Source: an uncultured Chloroflexota bacterium (GTDB lineage: Bacteria > Chloroflexota > UBA11872). Taken from it: DNA of 64,000 bases. This document shows positions 1 to 7,559 of this stretch, one piece after another. The position numbers were made by a program, and so were the translations under genes. The notes under the pieces are model-generated. The model had not been told where the DNA came from, ran no database searches, and worked only from the letters and a program-made list of their open reading frames with translations. The stretch is taken from the NCBI GenBank assembly GCA_958296175.1, contig OY282448.1, positions 2,418,127 to 2,482,126 on the forward strand. Reading direction: 5' to 3'. How positions within the stretch are numbered: position 1 is the stretch's first letter; each line of letters opens with the position of its first letter.

Positions 1-18
1 CGAATCGCCGGGGGAATC

Positions 19-1491
19 GTGATCGCCACGAATGCCCGCATAGGGGGCGAGTATAGTTGGCCTGCCCGTGTCAGGCGGCCGGGGGACAGCCACCGTGCTC
101 ATGCTGCGTTCGCCGGCGTTACGCCCACGGCTGTATCCGTGGTGACCTCCACAGTCGACGATCGAACAGCTGCGGACGCGGACGCCGAGGTTCACGCCGA
201 CCGCGAGCCCGTGGACGCGCGGCGTTCCCCTGGCAAGGCGCGCAGCGTTCCAGACGCCCCCGCGGCGGACGATCGGGCGGCGACCGTGGAGCGGCTGCGC
301 CAGCGTCTTGCCGCGCACGTGCCGGCCGGTGCGCGCGCCATCGGCGGCGCGTGCGAACTGCCGGTCGTTATCGCGCGCTGCGTCAACGACCCGTGCGCCG
401 ACGTGTTCTGGGACCGCGCGGACCATGCGCTGGCTTACGACCTGCTGCTGAACCGCCGTCCGGAGGCTCGAGCCGCGCGCGCGCCGGGCCGTGCGGCGTC
501 GGACGCGGCGGGCGCCGCGGTTGCACGCACGCTTCGCCGCCGCGCGCATCCAGTCGTGGCCGTGCTGGACGACGCGGGCCTGGGCACGGGGCTGGCGTTC
601 GAGGCGGTCAACCACGTCGGGCACTTGCAGGTGCCCTACGTGCTGGTGCTGGTGGACACGCAAACGCCGCGCGGCCGCAACGCGGGGGCCATGGCCCGCT
701 ACCTCACACGGGTGCGCGGGCACGCCCGCTATACCGACGCCAAGCACCTGATCGAGGGCGCCCTGAGCCGCATGCCGGCCGGCGAACAAGCCGTGGAGGT
801 CGTGCGCCGGCTGAAGAACTCCGTGCGCGAGCTGCTGGTGCCAACGGAGATGTGGGAAGAGCTGCTGGGCTTTATGTACCTGGGGCCGGTGGACGTGCAC
901 AACCTGGGGGCGCTGGGCGACGTGCTGCAGCTGGCGCTGCGGGCGCGGCGCCCGATCGTGCTGCACGTCACGCTGGACGGCGGGCCGGCGATGCGCGCCA
1001 GTCAGCGGGACGCCGCGGCGGCGCGCGGCGCGCGGCGGCGCGGGGCATTGCTCCAGGCGCTGGAAGCCCGCCTGGCAAGCGACGACCGCTGTCTGCTGGT
1101 GACCACCGACACCGAGGGCGCGTTCGACACGGCCGCGCTGGCGGAACAAGCGCCCGAACGACACTTCGACCTCGGCCGCAGCGGGGGGCACGCCGCGCTC
1201 TTTGCCGCCAGCCTGGCGGCCGAGGGCTACCGGCCGGTCGTCGTCCTGGGCGAATCGAGTTTCGCCTCGGCGCTGGCGGCCCTGATGCTGGATTCGGACG
1301 ATTGGCGCGGTCCCGTGACCCTGGTACACGCCGGCAGCGGCCCCTCGCTGCGGCCGCCGGTGCGCGCCGCGCTGGAAGCTGCCGGCCTGGCCGTGTGCGA
1401 ACCCGACGCGGCGGGCGCGTGGACGCAGGCGCTCGACACGGCCAGCGACCACGGACGCTGGACGGTCCTCACGGCCTACGAGTGGACCTAG
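19..1491 (+). CDS. DXS-like (1-deoxy-D-xylulose-5-phosphate synthase family) protein, probably catalytically inactive
   Basis: The 490-residue product follows the DXS order: a thiamine-binding (TPP) domain at about 90-320, where the AFEAVNH helix, the RYLTR segment, LLVP and GPVDVHN match DXS landmarks, then a pyrimidine-binding domain at about 340-450. The C-terminal transketolase domain is nearly absent; DXS is usually ~620-640 aa. Cofactor residues are gone: the GDG of the Mg-ThDP motif reads DDAG (184-187), the later Asn reads DTQ (213-215), and the catalytic Glu of the family GIAEQH reads GRSGGH (386-391, Gly at 389). The HLGSN-type histidine is also not recognisable. The family call rests on alignment by eye; loss of activity is inference. 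dxr and ispG lie elsewhere in the window, so a true dxs is expected outside it. The first ~85 residues are low complexity. The GTG at 19 is the longest start; GTG at 142 is an alternative. Confidence 0.72.
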   Translation: MIATNARIGGEYSWPARVRRPGDSHRAHAAFAGVTPTAVSVVTSTVDDRTAADADAEVHADREPVDARRSPGKARSVPDAPAADDRAATVERLRQRLAAHVPAGARAIGGACELPVVIARCVNDPCADVFWDRADHALAYDLLLNRRPEARAARAPGRAASDAAGAAVARTLRRRAHPVVAVLDDAGLGTGLAFEAVNHVGHLQVPYVLVLVDTQTPRGRNAGAMARYLTRVRGHARYTDAKHLIEGALSRMPAGEQAVEVVRRLKNSVRELLVPTEMWEELLGFMYLGPVDVHNLGALGDVLQLALRARRPIVLHVTLDGGPAMRASQRDAAAARGARRRGALLQALEARLASDDRCLLVTTDTEGAFDTAALAEQAPERHFDLGRSGGHAALFAASLAAEGYRPVVVLGESSFASALAALMLDSDDWRGPVTLVHAGSGPSLRPPVRAALEAAGLAVCEPDAAGAWTQALDTASDHGRWTVLTAYEWT

Positions 1492-1560
1492 CGCCGGCGC
1501 CTGCCCCCACGCCGGCGGGAGGCGCAGGAGCGCGGGGCGGCGGGCGGGCGGCCAGGAGAC

Positions 1561-2463
1561 GTGCGGCACTCGCCTGACACCGACGCGCGCCTGGAGCGCC
1601 CGCCGCCGGCGCGGCCGCCGATCATCGACGCGCACACCCACGTCGTGCCGGCCGACGTGGCGAACGCGCGCGGCCGGCGCCGCCAGGCCGACCTGTGGTT
1701 CCGGCGGCTCTACCGCGACGACCGCCGCACCCTGGCCACGGCCGACGACCTGCGGCGCGGCATGCGGCGCAGCGGCGTGCAGGTCAGCGTGGCGTTCGGC
1801 TTCGCCTGGCGCGACCCCGGCATGTGCCGCGCCAACAACGACTACGTGCTGGACGCGGCCAGGGCCGCCGGCGGCAGGATCGTGCCGTTCTGCGTGGCGC
1901 CGCCCGGCGACCTGGACTTCGCCGCCGCGGAACTCCAGCGCTGCCGCGCCCTAGGCGCTGTTGGCGTGGGCGAGTTGTTTCCCGACGGGCAAGGCTGGAA
2001 TCTGGCCGACCGCTCCGGCGTGACGGCGTTCGTGAACCTCGTGCGCGACTTGGGTCTCATCCTGAGCCTGCACACGAGCGAGCCGCTTGGCCACGCCTAC
2101 CCTGGGAAAGACGGCACCACGCCGGCGGCGCTCTGGCCGCTGCTGGAGGCGGCGGAGGGCGCGGTACCCATCATTCTGGCGCACTGGGGCGGCGGGTTGG
2201 CCTTCTACGAGCTGATGCCCGAAGTCCACCAGCTGACCCGCAACGTGTTCTACGACTCGTCGGCCAGCCATCTGCTGTACCGCCCGGGGATCTACCGCCA
2301 GATGCAAGCGCTGGCGCCGGGGCGGGTGCTGTTCGGGAGCGACTACCCGCTGGTGCGTCAATCGCGCGCGCTGCGGCTGGCGCGCAGCGCCGGGCTGCCC
2401 GACGATGCGCTGGCGGACCTGCTGGGGGGCAACGCGGCGCGCGCGGGTCTGGGCGTCCCGTAG
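1561..2463 (+). CDS. Amidohydrolase family (Amidohydro_2-type) metal-dependent hydrolase
   Basis: This 300-residue TIM-barrel hydrolase has the expected metal and catalytic positions: DAHTHV near residue 22 (HxH), a His in LHTSE after strand 5, a His in AHWGG, and the Asp of FGSDYP near the C terminus. All four are intact, so activity is likely. The family includes decarboxylases, lactonases and TatD-like hydrolases; the substrate cannot be read from sequence. It starts at GTG 1561, four bases after an AGGAG at 1553-1557, and lies 69 bp behind the DXS-like gene on the same strand, so the two may be co-transcribed. It converges on the corrinoid-protein gene with a 14-bp gap. Confidence 0.82.
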   Translation: MRHSPDTDARLERPPPARPPIIDAHTHVVPADVANARGRRRQADLWFRRLYRDDRRTLATADDLRRGMRRSGVQVSVAFGFAWRDPGMCRANNDYVLDAARAAGGRIVPFCVAPPGDLDFAAAELQRCRALGAVGVGELFPDGQGWNLADRSGVTAFVNLVRDLGLILSLHTSEPLGHAYPGKDGTTPAALWPLLEAAEGAVPIILAHWGGGLAFYELMPEVHQLTRNVFYDSSASHLLYRPGIYRQMQALAPGRVLFGSDYPLVRQSRALRLARSAGLPDDALADLLGGNAARAGLGVP

Positions 2464-2477
2464 CGCGGGGCGTTTCG

Positions 2478-3353
2478 TCAGGCCTCGCGGGCCTTCTCGC
2501 GTTCTATTTCGGCCATCAGGCGGTCGATGTGCGTGGGGTTGTATCCGGCCGCGCGCGCCTGCTCGGTCAGCCCCTCGGCCTCCATCAGCCCGTCGGCGTG
2601 CGAGGCCGTGCCCGGCTCCTCGCGCACCGCCACCTGCAGGGCGTCGCGCGCTTGCAGGTAGAACGAGCGGCCGGCTTCTTCCAGGTCCTGCGTGTCGCCC
2701 AGCACGCCCAGCAGCCGCTTGGCCAGGATCACGGCCGAGGCGGCGTCCGCCGCGTAGCCGTCGGCGCCGATTTCGTCCGCGTACCGCTGCGTGACCGGCG
2801 CGCCGCCGATGATGCAGTGCACCTGGTCGGCCAGCCCTGCCGCTTCCACGGCCTCGATCGTGTTGCGCATGTTGGTCATGGTGGTGGTCAGCAGGGCCGA
2901 CATGCCAACGATGTTGGCGCCGTTCGCGGTTGCGGTCTGCACGTATTCGTCCGGGTGGGTGTCGATGCCGGTGTCGTGCACGTCGAACCCGGCGCCTTCC
3001 AGCATCATGGCCACCAGGTTCTTGCCGATGTCGTGCAGGTCGCCCCGCACGGTGCCGATGACGACCTTGCCCACGGGTTCGACGCCCGACTCGGCCAGAA
3101 TCGGGCGCAGGATGGCCATGCCCGCCTTCATGGCGCGCGCCGAGATGAGCACCTCGGGCACGTAGTACTGGTTGGTGCGGAACAGCTCCCCCACCACGTC
3201 CATGCCGGGGATCATGCCGTCGTTGATGATGTCCGAGGCACTCACGCCCGTCTCCAGGCATTGCCTCACGGTAGCGTCGACTGTCCCGGCGTCGCCTCGG
3301 ATGATGGCGTTGCCCAAATCCTTGAACGCCTGGTCAACGTCGAACCTGGACAT
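2478..3353 (-). CDS. Corrinoid (B12-binding) methyltransferase protein, MtbC/MttC type
   Basis: The product carries a methyl group on a corrinoid cofactor between a substrate methyltransferase and an acceptor such as tetrahydrofolate. Residues 1-85 form the helical methionine-synthase-type cap; the Rossmann B12 domain follows, with the DxHxxG signature as DLHDIG (His107, lower axial ligand), an SALLTT segment and IIGGAPV. The core ends near residue 210, and an extra charged tail of about 75 residues makes it longer (291 aa) than the usual ~215. ATG 3353 was preferred over the adjoining GTG 3356 because AAGGAAGG lies four bases upstream of the ATG. No methyltransferase (MttB-like) or reactivase is adjacent; the folate C1 operon is 28 kb away. 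Substrate could be a methylamine, glycine betaine or a methoxylated compound. Confidence 0.88.
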   Translation of the reverse strand: MSRFDVDQAFKDLGNAIIRGDAGTVDATVRQCLETGVSASDIINDGMIPGMDVVGELFRTNQYYVPEVLISARAMKAGMAILRPILAESGVEPVGKVVIGTVRGDLHDIGKNLVAMMLEGAGFDVHDTGIDTHPDEYVQTATANGANIVGMSALLTTTMTNMRNTIEAVEAAGLADQVHCIIGGAPVTQRYADEIGADGYAADAASAVILAKRLLGVLGDTQDLEEAGRSFYLQARDALQVAVREEPGTASHADGLMEAEGLTEQARAAGYNPTHIDRLMAEIEREKAREA

Positions 3354-3356
3354 CAC

Positions 3357-3501
3357 GCCTTCCTTGTCGTGCGGCGGCGGGGCCGGACATCTGGCGGGCG
3401 GCTGACCGTCCCGCTGGCAGCGATACTACAGGGCGAAAGCGCCGCCCGGCGCACAGTTACTCTAGCAGGGCGCGTCATGCAGCTTTCGAGGCCAGCGTGA
3501 G
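3357..3501. other. Divergent intergenic region upstream of the corrinoid and rdgB genes
   Basis: Non-coding stretch between the minus-strand corrinoid gene and the tandem repeats in front of rdgB. It holds the AAGGAAGG ribosome binding site of the corrinoid gene (3358-3365 read on the minus strand). No convincing -10/-35 pair was seen, although the promoters for both directions must lie here or in the repeats. Confidence 0.5.
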
Positions 3502-3709
3502 CGGTCGGCGCACGTCCGAAGCGCCCCTCACCCTGCCCTCTCCCACAGGAAGCGGGGAAAGCCGTCGGCGCGCGCCCGAGGAGCCCCCCATCCTGCCCTC
3601 TCCCTTGGGGAGAGGGGAAAAAAGCAGTCAGCACGCAGCCGAGGCGTCCTTCACCCTGCCTTCTCCTTTGGGGAAGGAGGAAAGCCGTCGGCGTGCGTCC
3701 GAGGCGCCG
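3502..3709 (+). repeat. About 3.4 tandem copies of a ~60-bp GC-rich unit containing a CCCTCTCCC/GGGGAGAGGGG dyad
   Basis: Units start near 3502, 3561, 3621 and 3683 (partial). Each runs GTCGGCGCGC..CCGAGG..CACCCTGCCCTCTCCC then a GGGGA..GGGGAAA complement, so each unit can form a hairpin. The second copy keeps the best dyad (CTCTCCCTTGGGGAGAGG). The array is open in the frame of rdgB and would add 71 residues to it, but it reads as a non-coding dispersed palindrome: the same core recurs at 43551-43587. The GAGG that best serves rdgB translation lies inside the last partial copy. Confidence 0.8.
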
Positions 3710-4306
3710 TTGGTGGTGTTGGCCAGCACCAGCGGCCACAAGCTGGCCGAATTCCAGCGCATCTTCGAGGGTTCGCCCCTGCGTCTGGTTGCGCCGCACG
3801 AGCTGGGCTGCGCCTGCCGCGTGGAGGAAACCGGCGCGACGTTCGAGGCCAACGCGCGGCTCAAAGCCGCGGCATACGCGCGCGCCTGCCAGGTCTGGGC
3901 GCTGGCGGACGACTCGGGTCTGGAGATCGACGCGCTGGACGGCCGGCCCGGCGTGCGCTCCAGCCGCTTCGCCGGCCCCGGAGCCAGCGACGGCGACCGC
4001 AATGCGCGCGTGTTGGCGCTGCTGCGCGCGGTCCCGGACGAACGGCGCAGCGCCCGCTACCGCTGCGCGGCCGCCGTGGCCGCGCCGGACGGCGCCATCG
4101 TCTTCGAGGGTGCGGCCGCGGTGGCCGGCGCCATCGGACGGGCGCCGTGCGGCGCGGGCGGGTTCGGCTACGACCCGCTCTTCGTGGTGGGGGATGGTCC
4201 GCACACGATGGCCGAACTCAGCGGCGCGGCGAAGGACCGCATCAGCCACCGCGGCCAGGCCGGGCGCGCAGCCCGCGCCTTTCTGGAGGCGCGGCTGCTG
4301 GGCTGA
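3710..4306 (+). CDS. rdgB: XTP/dITP diphosphatase (non-canonical purine NTP pyrophosphatase)
   Basis: Hydrolyses dITP, XTP and ITP to the monophosphate, keeping deaminated purines out of nucleic acid. The 198-residue product has the HAM1/RdgB landmarks: the N-terminal substrate loop STSGHK, the metal-binding ADDSGLEID, GRPGVRSSRFAG, GFGYDPLF and the C-terminal SHRGQA. The normally invariant Asn three residues before the loop Lys is Ser here. TTG 3710 was chosen because GAGG (3701-3704) sits five bases upstream and the length matches the family (~200 aa); GTG 3713 or 3716 are possible. An in-frame GTG at 3497 would add 71 residues encoded by the tandem repeat and is considered unlikely. Followed after 182 bp by an SDR pair. 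Confidence 0.88.
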   Translation: MVVLASTSGHKLAEFQRIFEGSPLRLVAPHELGCACRVEETGATFEANARLKAAAYARACQVWALADDSGLEIDALDGRPGVRSSRFAGPGASDGDRNARVLALLRAVPDERRSARYRCAAAVAAPDGAIVFEGAAAVAGAIGRAPCGAGGFGYDPLFVVGDGPHTMAELSGAAKDRISHRGQAGRAARAFLEARLLG

Positions 4307-4468
4307 CAACGCCGACCCGAGACGCCGCCCGCGGCGCGGCTGGTTCTGGGGCATCGAGGGTGAAGGTGGTTCTCGCCGACCCCCCCCTGCGCCGCGGCGC
4401 GGCGGAGCGCCGCCGGGACGCCCGCGCCCGCCGCTCCAGGGGCATGGGGCGGGTGCACGTGCGCCCTT

Positions 4469-4477
4469 TGCTAGGCT
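4469..4477 (+). promoter_or_regulatory. Candidate extended -10 promoter for the SDR pair
   Basis: TGCTAGGCT fits the extended -10 pattern TGnTAnnnT and ends 11 bases before the ATG at 4489, so the transcript would have almost no leader. The same nine bases occur at 19659-19667 upstream of rseP. No good -35 box is visible. Inference from pattern only. Confidence 0.3.
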
Positions 4478-4488
4478 CGCCAACCACC

Positions 4489-5259
4489 ATGACGCACGAC
4501 GCACCTCGGAAACCGCTGGCCGGCCGCGCGGCGCTGGTCACCGGCGCCGGGTCCGGCTTCGGCCGCGCCATCAGCCAACGCCTGGCCGAGGACGGCGCGC
4601 GCATCGGCCTGGCCGACGTGGACGCCGCGGCGGCCGAGGCCACGCGCGCCGCCATCGCGGCCGACGGCGGGCAGGCGCTGGTCGTGCCCACCGACGTCAC
4701 CGACTACGCCGCCGTCGAGCGGGCGGTGGCGGCGGTCGCCGCCACCTGGGGGCAGCTCGACATAATGGTCAACAACGCCGGCATCACCTTCCGCGAGCGG
4801 TTTCTCGACCTGACGATCGACGCGTTCGACAAGGTGATGGCGGTCAACCTGACCGGCGTCTTCCACGGCGTGCGCGCGGCCGGTGCGCGCATGACGCGGC
4901 AAGGCGGCGGCGTCATCATCAACATGTCGTCCATCCGCGAAGACGTGGGCGGGTTCATCCACACCAGCTACTGCGCCTCGAAGGGCGGCGTGCGCATGCT
5001 CACCAAAGCCGCCGCCGTGGAGCTGGGGCCGCACGGCGTGCGCGTCTGCGCCATCGGCCCGGGCGTTTCCGAAACGCCGCTGACCGAGTCGCTGCTGGCC
5101 GCCCCCCAGGCTCTCGACGAGCAGCTGCAGCGCATCCCCATGGGCCGTCTGGGGCAGCCTGCGGACATTGCCGACGCGGCCGCGTTCCTGGCCTCGGACG
5201 ACGCGTCCTACGTCACCGGGGTGACCCTGATTGTGGACGGCGGAGAAATGACGCACTGA
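4489..5259 (+). CDS. Short-chain dehydrogenase/reductase (SDR), first of a pair
   Basis: A 256-residue classical SDR: NAD(P)-binding TGAGSGFG near residue 18, NNAG near 97, the catalytic Ser in NMSSIRE, YCASK as the YxxxK active site near 164, and the usual C-terminal TGVTLIVDGG. All catalytic residues are present. The length and motifs match the 3-oxoacyl-ACP reductase/glucose dehydrogenase group, but the substrate cannot be assigned. ATG 4489 starts at the N-terminal edge of the Rossmann fold; reading further upstream gives only low-complexity sequence. Its TGA overlaps the ATG of the next SDR by one base (TGATG), so the two are translationally coupled and may act in the same pathway. Confidence 0.88.
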   Translation: MTHDAPRKPLAGRAALVTGAGSGFGRAISQRLAEDGARIGLADVDAAAAEATRAAIAADGGQALVVPTDVTDYAAVERAVAAVAATWGQLDIMVNNAGITFRERFLDLTIDAFDKVMAVNLTGVFHGVRAAGARMTRQGGGVIINMSSIREDVGGFIHTSYCASKGGVRMLTKAAAVELGPHGVRVCAIGPGVSETPLTESLLAAPQALDEQLQRIPMGRLGQPADIADAAAFLASDDASYVTGVTLIVDGGEMTH

Positions 5260-5999
5260 TGCGGAAGGTTGCCATCGTGACCGGCGCCGCCCGCGGCATC
5301 GGCCGCGCCTGTGCGGCGCGGCTGGCGGCGGACGGCTACCAGGTCGCCGCCGTGGACCTGGACGACCAGGAACTCGGCGGCTGGGTCGACGGCGCTGGCC
5401 TGCGCGGCCGCGTGGAACCGCGCCGGCTCGACGTTGCCGACGCTCAGGCAGGCATGGATCTGGTGGCGGACGTTGCGGCTCGGCACGGCCGCGTCGACGC
5501 GCTGGCCTGCGTGGCCGGCTACACCAAGCGCGAAACGCTGGACGAGATCGACACCGCGGCCTGGAACGCCATGGTCGCCGTGCTGGTTCGCGGCCCGCTG
5601 TTCATGACCAAGGCGGCGGCCGCGGACATGATCCGGCGCGGCGAACCCGGCGCCATCGTGCACGTCAGCTCCATCCGCTCCGAGGCCGCCGAGGCGGGGC
5701 AGGCGCACTATTGCGCCGCCAAAGGCGCGCTTCGCACCGCCGCGCGCGCCGCGGCGCAGGAGCTGGCGCCGCACAATATTCGTGTCAACTGCGTGGGGCC
5801 CGGCCTCACCGCCACGCGCATGACCGCGGACGTACGCTCCAACCCCACGCTGCGCGCGCAGCGTGAATCGCTGGTGCCGCTGGGCCGCTACGCACGGCCG
5901 GAGGAAATCGCCGGCTGCGCGGCCTTTCTCCTGTCCAGCCGCGCGGCTTACGTCACCGGCGCCACGCTCTACGCCGATGGCGGATATCTGGCGCTCTGA
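5259..5999 (+). CDS. Short-chain dehydrogenase/reductase (SDR), second of a pair
   Basis: A 246-residue SDR with TGAARGIG at the N terminus, YCAAK as the active-site YxxxK, a catalytic Ser in HVSSIRS, and the C-terminal TGATLYADGG. The usual NNAG is reduced to CVAG, a departure also seen in some FabG-like SDRs. The start overlaps the stop of the preceding SDR. The two are clearly different from each other in sequence, so they are probably not a recent tandem duplication. The pairing suggests two oxidoreductase steps on one substrate, which is inference. Confidence 0.86.
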   Translation: MRKVAIVTGAARGIGRACAARLAADGYQVAAVDLDDQELGGWVDGAGLRGRVEPRRLDVADAQAGMDLVADVAARHGRVDALACVAGYTKRETLDEIDTAAWNAMVAVLVRGPLFMTKAAAADMIRRGEPGAIVHVSSIRSEAAEAGQAHYCAAKGALRTAARAAAQELAPHNIRVNCVGPGLTATRMTADVRSNPTLRAQRESLVPLGRYARPEEIAGCAAFLLSSRAAYVTGATLYADGGYLAL

Positions 6000-6007
6000 G
6001 CGCGTCT

Positions 6008-6043
6008 GCCGCCGCGCGGCGGCGCGGCGCGGGTCTGACCCGC
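6008..6043. repeat. Two adjacent perfect palindromes between the SDR pair and rsmA
   Basis: A 16-base palindrome GCCGCCGCGCGGCGGC (6008-6023) is followed by GCGGGTC-T-GACCCGC (6029-6043). Both could form stable hairpins after the SDR operon, but neither has a T tract, so if they terminate transcription they do not look like a classical intrinsic terminator. Operator function is equally possible. Confidence 0.45.
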
Positions 6044-6070
6044 CGGCCCGCCCGGCGGCGCGGCGCGCGG

Positions 6071-6079
6071 TGTGATACT
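6071..6079 (+). promoter_or_regulatory. Candidate extended -10 box for rsmA (leaderless)
   Basis: TGTGATACT ends five bases before the GTG start of rsmA. If used, transcription would begin at or next to the start codon, giving a leaderless message; no Shine-Dalgarno sequence competes with this reading. Pattern-based only. Confidence 0.3.
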
Positions 6080-6084
6080 GGGGC

Positions 6085-6906
6085 GTGACCCAGCTGCTGC
6101 AGCCGGCCTTTCGGCCTTCGAGCCGACGCGGCCAGAACTTCCTGGTGGACCGTGCCGTGCAGCGGCGCATTGCCGCAGCGGCCGACCTGCCGCCAGGCTC
6201 GTCGGTGGTCGAAATCGGCGCGGGCACCGGCAACCTGACGACCGCGCTGCTGGCCCGCGGGCTGCGCGTGACCGCCATCGAGATCGAAGCCGCGCTGGTA
6301 ACGCGCCTGCGCGAGCGCTTCCAGGGCGTGGAGCGTCTGAGCATCGTGGCCGGCGACGCGCGCCGCCTCTCGCTGCCCGATCTGGCCAGCGCCCCTTACC
6401 ACGTGGTGGCCAACCTGCCCTACAGCGTGGGCACGCGGCTGGTCGTGACCCTGGTGACGTCGCCCGACCCGCCGCACAGCCTGACCGTCCTCTTGCAGCG
6501 GGAGGTGGCGCGCCGCCTGACCGCCGCGCCGGGCGAGATGGCGCTGCTCAGCGTCATCGTGCAGTCCCACGCGCACGTGCAGCGCTGTTTTGACGTGCCG
6601 CCGGAAGCGTTTCGTCCGCGGCCCAAGGTGACCTCCACGCTGGTGCGCATCGTTCCAACCTGCCCATCCGAGCGCGGCGCGGCCAGGGCGCAGGCGCGCA
6701 TTGCCATGGCGCGGCACGGCTTCGCGCAAACGCGCAAGAAACTGCGCAACTCGCTGGCGGCGGGCCTGCAGCGCCGCGAAGCCGAGGTCGGCGCGGCGCT
6801 GGCCTCGGCCGGCGTCGACCCGGGGCGGCGTCCGCAGTCGCTGGCCCTGGCCGAGTGGGACCTGGTGGTGGGCGCGTTGCGCGCCGCTGCGCCCGCGCCG
6901 GCGTGA
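6085..6906 (+). CDS. rsmA: 16S rRNA (adenine(1518)-N(6)/adenine(1519)-N(6))-dimethyltransferase
   Basis: Dimethylates the two adjacent adenines in the loop of 16S helix 45 late in 30S assembly. The 273-residue protein has RRGQNFLVD at its N terminus (RNA-binding segment typical of KsgA), motif I VEIGAGTGNLT, the SAM-ribose acidic residue in AIEIE, catalytic motif IV NLPY near residue 112, and FRPRPKV in motif VIII. Length and motif order are normal. The start is GTG 6085. Its TGA overlaps a possible GTG start of pth, and mfd follows, so rsmA-pth-mfd form an RNA-maintenance and DNA-repair run. Confidence 0.95.
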   Translation: MTQLLQPAFRPSSRRGQNFLVDRAVQRRIAAAADLPPGSSVVEIGAGTGNLTTALLARGLRVTAIEIEAALVTRLRERFQGVERLSIVAGDARRLSLPDLASAPYHVVANLPYSVGTRLVVTLVTSPDPPHSLTVLLQREVARRLTAAPGEMALLSVIVQSHAHVQRCFDVPPEAFRPRPKVTSTLVRIVPTCPSERGAARAQARIAMARHGFAQTRKKLRNSLAAGLQRREAEVGAALASAGVDPGRRPQSLALAEWDLVVGALRAAAPAPA

Positions 6907-6914
6907 GACGTCTG

Positions 6915-7559
6915 ATGCGGCGCTGGCGGCGCGGCGCCGACGTCTCGTTTGCGCCCGCGCGCCTGGTCGTGGGGCTGGGCAATCCCGGCCGCCGCTATGC
7001 CGGCACGCGGCACAACCTGGGGTTCGAGGTGTGCGACCTGCTCGCGCGGGAGAACCGCGGTCGCTGGGACGCCGCGCGCTTCCGCGCCGAGGTCTGGCAG
7101 GGAACCGTGGCCGAGCGCGCCGTCGCGCTGGTCAAGCCGCAGACATTCGTCAACGAGTCGGGGAGCGCCGTGCAGGCGGCGCTGGCCGCCTACGCCCTGC
7201 ACCCCGCCGACCTGGTGGTGGTGTACGACGACATCGACCTGGCCTTCGGCCGCGTGCGGGTGCGTGCCAGCGGCGGCGCTGGCGGGCACAACGGCATGCG
7301 CTCGATCCTGGCGGCGCTTGGGTCCGACGAGATACCACGTGTCAAGATTGGGGTCGGGCGTCCGCCTGAATCGCAAGCGCCCGCCGACTACGTGCTCCAG
7401 CGGTTCGCTCCCCACGAACGCGCCGGCGTGGACGCCGCGCTGCACCGCGGCGCCGCCGCCGTGCGTGCGCTCATTGCAACGGACGTATCGACAGCCATGC
7501 AGCAATGCAACCAGGCCCCGCAGGCCGATCGGATCGATGGCGCTCAGCGGCCTGCGTGA
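6915..7559 (+). CDS. pth: Peptidyl-tRNA hydrolase
   Basis: Cleaves peptidyl-tRNA released by stalled ribosomes. GLGNPG, the catalytic His of TRHN, KPQTFVN, the Asp of YDDIDL and GHNGMRS all match the bacterial Pth family. The product is 214 aa from ATG 6915, about 15-20 residues longer than usual because of an Arg-rich N terminus; GTG 6903, whose last two bases overlap the rsmA stop, is an alternative start. The C-terminal ~25 residues beyond the fold are unrelated filler that overlaps the first 23 bases of mfd. Confidence 0.94.
   Translation: MRRWRRGADVSFAPARLVVGLGNPGRRYAGTRHNLGFEVCDLLARENRGRWDAARFRAEVWQGTVAERAVALVKPQTFVNESGSAVQAALAAYALHPADLVVVYDDIDLAFGRVRVRASGGAGGHNGMRSILAALGSDEIPRVKIGVGRPPESQAPADYVLQRFAPHERAGVDAALHRGAAAVRALIATDVSTAMQQCNQAPQADRIDGAQRPA

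Noticed and set aside
3497..3709. N-terminal extension of rdgB through the tandem repeats
   Set aside because: Adds Pro/Ser-rich residues encoded by a dispersed non-coding repeat; TTG 3710 with its Shine-Dalgarno gives the normal length.
6949..7536. mfd starting 588 bases upstream of ATG 7537
   Set aside because: The extra frame covers pth out of frame and has no Mfd similarity.
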